NCBI GenBank assembly: GCA_009785715.1
Contig: WQVT01000018.1
Location: forward strand, 1-13,584
From: Acidimicrobiaceae bacterium
GTDB lineage: Bacteria > Actinomycetota > Acidimicrobiia > Acidimicrobiales > Palsa-688
DNA length: 13,584 bases
Reading direction: 5' to 3'
Under the pieces are notes generated by a model. The model saw nothing but the letters and a program-made list of their open reading frames with translations, did no database searches and had not been told where the DNA came from. The position numbers and the translations under genes were made by a program. Shown here one piece after another: positions 11,867 to 13,584 of the stretch (positions within the stretch are counted from its first letter, which is position 1; every line of letters begins with the position of its first letter).

Positions 11867-13138
11867 TCAGGCCGCCCGCGGGGAGAGAGGCACCGGGGCG
11901 GGTGGCACCGGGGCCGGGGGCGGCGGCCCGACGTAGCGGGCGGCAGGCCGGATGATGTGGCGATCGGCGGCCTGTTCGGCGATGTTGGCGCACCAGCCGA
12001 TCACCCGGCTCACCGCAAAGGTCGGCGTGAACAGCTCACGGTCCAGGCCGCAGAGCGACATCACCACTCCGGCGTAGTACTCCACGTTGGCGTAGAGCTG
12101 CCGTCCGGGCTTCAGCTCGGCGAGCGTGGCGACCACCTGTCCCTCGACCTGTACGGCGAAGTCGACGAGGTCCCCGCCGAGGGCCTGGGCGACGCCGCGC
12201 AGCATCACCGAGCGCGGATCGTCGGTCCGGTAGACGGCGTGGCCGAACCCCATGATCCGCTCGCCCCGCGCGACCGCGTCGCGGATCCACGCCTCGGCCC
12301 GTTCCGGTCGGCCGATCGATTCCAGGGTTTCGAGGGCCCGGCTCGGCGCGCCGCCGTGGAGCGGGCCGGAGAGCGCGCCCACGGCGGCCACCAGGGCGGC
12401 GCCGGCGTCGGCCCCGGTCGAGGTCACCACCCTCGCCGTGAACGTGGAGGCGTTGAAGCCGTGGTCGACGGTGAGCATGAGGTACTGCTCGAGGGCCCGC
12501 GCCCGGGCGGGGTCCGGCCGCTCTCCGGTCAGCATCCAGAGGTAGTTGGCGGCGTGGGAGAGCTCGGGGTCGGGCTCGATCGCGTCGAGGCCCCTCTGAC
12601 CCCGGTGCAGCGCGGCGACCAACGTGGGGGTGACGGCGGAGAGACGAACCAGGTCGCGACGGCGCTCTTTCGGGGTGAGGTCCCACATCGGGCGCATGCC
12701 CTCCGCAGCCGCCACCAGGGACAGTGCGGTTCGCAACCCCGTGAGCCCCGATCCGCCGGGCAACCGGGCGATGTCGGGAAGCATGGCCGACACGGGCTCC
12801 GGTAGGCGGCGAGCGCCGGCTGTCTCCGCACGAAAGGCTCGGGCCTCCGCCTCATCGAGAGGCAGGTGGCCTTCGGCCATGAGCTGCCAGACGTCCTCCA
12901 GACTCCGGGACGCCGCGAGCTCGACCGCCGAGTACTGGCGGTAGTGGTAGAAGCCCTCCTGGCCGCGGACGTCCCCCACCTCGGTGTCCGCCACCGGGAC
13001 GCCCTTCAGGCCCGGTGGCAGGGCGGCCGCCTCGCCGGCGGCCGGCCCCGTTCGCTCGCCGGCCTCCGTCGGCTCGGTCGGGTCGGGGAGCTCCGCCCGC
13101 TCGGCGACGGGGCCCTGCGCGTGAGAAACGGGAGTCAT
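11867..13138 (-). CDS. Citrate synthase family protein (citrate or 2-methylcitrate synthase)
   Basis: A 423-residue citrate synthase-family protein condensing acetyl-CoA (or propionyl-CoA) with oxaloacetate. Motifs: GLKGVPVADTEVGDVRGQEG (43-62), LTVDHGFNASTFTARV (222-237, His226), GALSGPLHGGAPSRAL (His261), GFGHAVYRTDDPRS (His300), NVEYYAGVV (Glu353) and FTPTFAVSRVIGWCANIAEQ. The two catalytic histidines are in place, but the third acid, Asp in the usual NVDFY, is Glu353. A low-complexity Ala/Glu/Pro N-terminus and a proline-rich C-terminal tail (404-421) flank the fold. The ATG lies inside a perfect 12-base palindrome GAGTCATGACTC and no ribosome-binding site is visible. It diverges from a citrate synthase with an N-terminal helix-turn-helix. 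Confidence 0.9.
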   Translation of the reverse strand: MTPVSHAQGPVAERAELPDPTEPTEAGERTGPAAGEAAALPPGLKGVPVADTEVGDVRGQEGFYHYRQYSAVELAASRSLEDVWQLMAEGHLPLDEAEARAFRAETAGARRLPEPVSAMLPDIARLPGGSGLTGLRTALSLVAAAEGMRPMWDLTPKERRRDLVRLSAVTPTLVAALHRGQRGLDAIEPDPELSHAANYLWMLTGERPDPARARALEQYLMLTVDHGFNASTFTARVVTSTGADAGAALVAAVGALSGPLHGGAPSRALETLESIGRPERAEAWIRDAVARGERIMGFGHAVYRTDDPRSVMLRGVAQALGGDLVDFAVQVEGQVVATLAELKPGRQLYANVEYYAGVVMSLCGLDRELFTPTFAVSRVIGWCANIAEQAADRHIIRPAARYVGPPPPAPVPPAPVPLSPRAA

Positions 13139-13190
13139 GACTCAATATTGATATTGATTTCTGCATGTATCAAGATTGATCAATGATCAA
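13132..13190. promoter_or_regulatory. AT-rich divergent operator between the citrate synthase genes
   Basis: The 44-base gap and both start codons form an AT-rich island in an otherwise GC-rich window. It contains GAGTCATGACTC (13132-13143), TCAATATTGA (13142-13151), ATCAA-GA-TTGAT (13169-13180) and ATTGATCAAT (13175-13184), the last covering the ATG of the plus-strand gene. TTGAT or its complement ATCAA occurs at 13148, 13154, 13169, 13176, 13179 and 13186. This is the expected look of an operator for the MerR-like domain encoded immediately downstream, controlling both genes. Confidence 0.75.
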
Positions 13191-13584
13191 CCTGGAAGGC
13201 GGTTCCCGCGGCGCCTCTGAACGGATCGGCACGGCCGAGGTCGCCGAGCGCCTCGGGGTCAAGCCCGAGACGGTGTACGCCTACGTCAGTCGCGGCCTGC
13301 TGCATTCCGAACGCGGCCCCCGGGGGAGCACGTTCGACCGGGACGAGGTCGAGCGCGTCGCCCGTACCACCAGGCGCGCCGAGCAGGCCGCCCGTACGGC
13401 GCGCGAGCTGTCGTTCCTCACCCGGGTCACCCTGATCGAAGACGGTCGGCTGCTCTTCCGGGGGCGGGACGCGCTCGAGCTCAGCCGGACCCGGACCTTT
13501 GAGGAGGTGGCCTGGTACCTGTGGACCGGGGCGCTGGTCGCCCAGGCACCCTGGCACGCGCCGGAGGCCGTGCTCCGCGTCTCA
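13183..13584 (+). CDS. Helix-turn-helix–citrate synthase fusion (3' end outside window)
   Basis: The first 134 codons of a larger gene, open to the window's last base. Residues about 15-60 (RIGTAEVAERLGVKPETVYAYVSRG, then RGSTFDRDEVERVA) are a MerR/excisionase-type helix-turn-helix with a small wing. From about 76 onward, ELSFLTRVTLIEDGRLLFRGRDALELSRTRTFEEVAWYLWTG is the N-terminal beta-strand and helix of citrate synthase (compare the YRG-YD-I-ELA-SFEEVAYLLW-G pattern). The ATG at 13183 sits inside the ATTGATCAAT palindrome, so DNA binding by the protein could directly block its own start; no Shine-Dalgarno is seen. I recall such fusions being annotated in actinobacteria beside a plain citrate synthase. 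The catalytic part cannot be judged because the gene is cut off. Confidence 0.88.
   Translation, partial: MINLEGGSRGASERIGTAEVAERLGVKPETVYAYVSRGLLHSERGPRGSTFDRDEVERVARTTRRAEQAARTARELSFLTRVTLIEDGRLLFRGRDALELSRTRTFEEVAWYLWTGALVAQAPWHAPEAVLRVS

Noticed and set aside
11852..12805. Plus-strand open frame opposite citrate synthase
   Set aside because: Antisense to a clear enzyme; no motif, His/Gly/Arg-rich composition.

Overview
This is a GC-rich bacterial chromosome segment. Gene content and codon bias suggest an actinobacterium: F420/deazaflavin-type nitroreductases, an AraC–VOC–VOC cluster, a helix-turn-helix citrate synthase beside a plain one, many GTG/TTG starts, and start codons sitting 6-7 bases behind a TANNNT box with no Shine-Dalgarno (leaderless genes). 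A lineage near Acidimicrobiia is a guess. No rRNA, tRNA, CRISPR array or insertion sequence is visible.

Layout. From 61 to 7219 all genes are on the minus strand. In transcription order they are: a dienelactone-hydrolase-like enzyme; a small conserved protein; a strong hairpin terminator; an AraC regulator with two VOC (glyoxalase-fold) proteins; a threonine/serine dehydratase-like PLP enzyme; a vapBC toxin-antitoxin pair under a large inverted-repeat operator; a GAF-LuxR regulator; and a tight three-gene unit (HbpS/GlcG-like protein, muconolactone-isomerase-like protein, secreted beta-propeller). From 7400 to 10279 the genes are on the plus strand: two tandem deazaflavin-dependent nitroreductase paralogs, a lone tyrosine recombinase and a multi-pass membrane protein. 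From 10276 to 13138 they return to minus: citrate synthase, then a PlsY-like membrane acyltransferase translationally coupled to a DegV/FakB-like fatty-acid-binding protein. At 13183 a plus-strand helix-turn-helix citrate synthase fusion starts and runs off the window.

How the parts work together. The two citrate synthase genes diverge from a short AT-rich gap packed with TTGAT/ATCAA repeats, probably the operator of the fused DNA-binding domain. The PlsY/DegV pair fits delivery of acyl chains to glycerol-3-phosphate. The HbpS-like/isomerase-like/propeller unit behind a GAF-LuxR gene matches no pathway I can name and is the best candidate for an undescribed small system.
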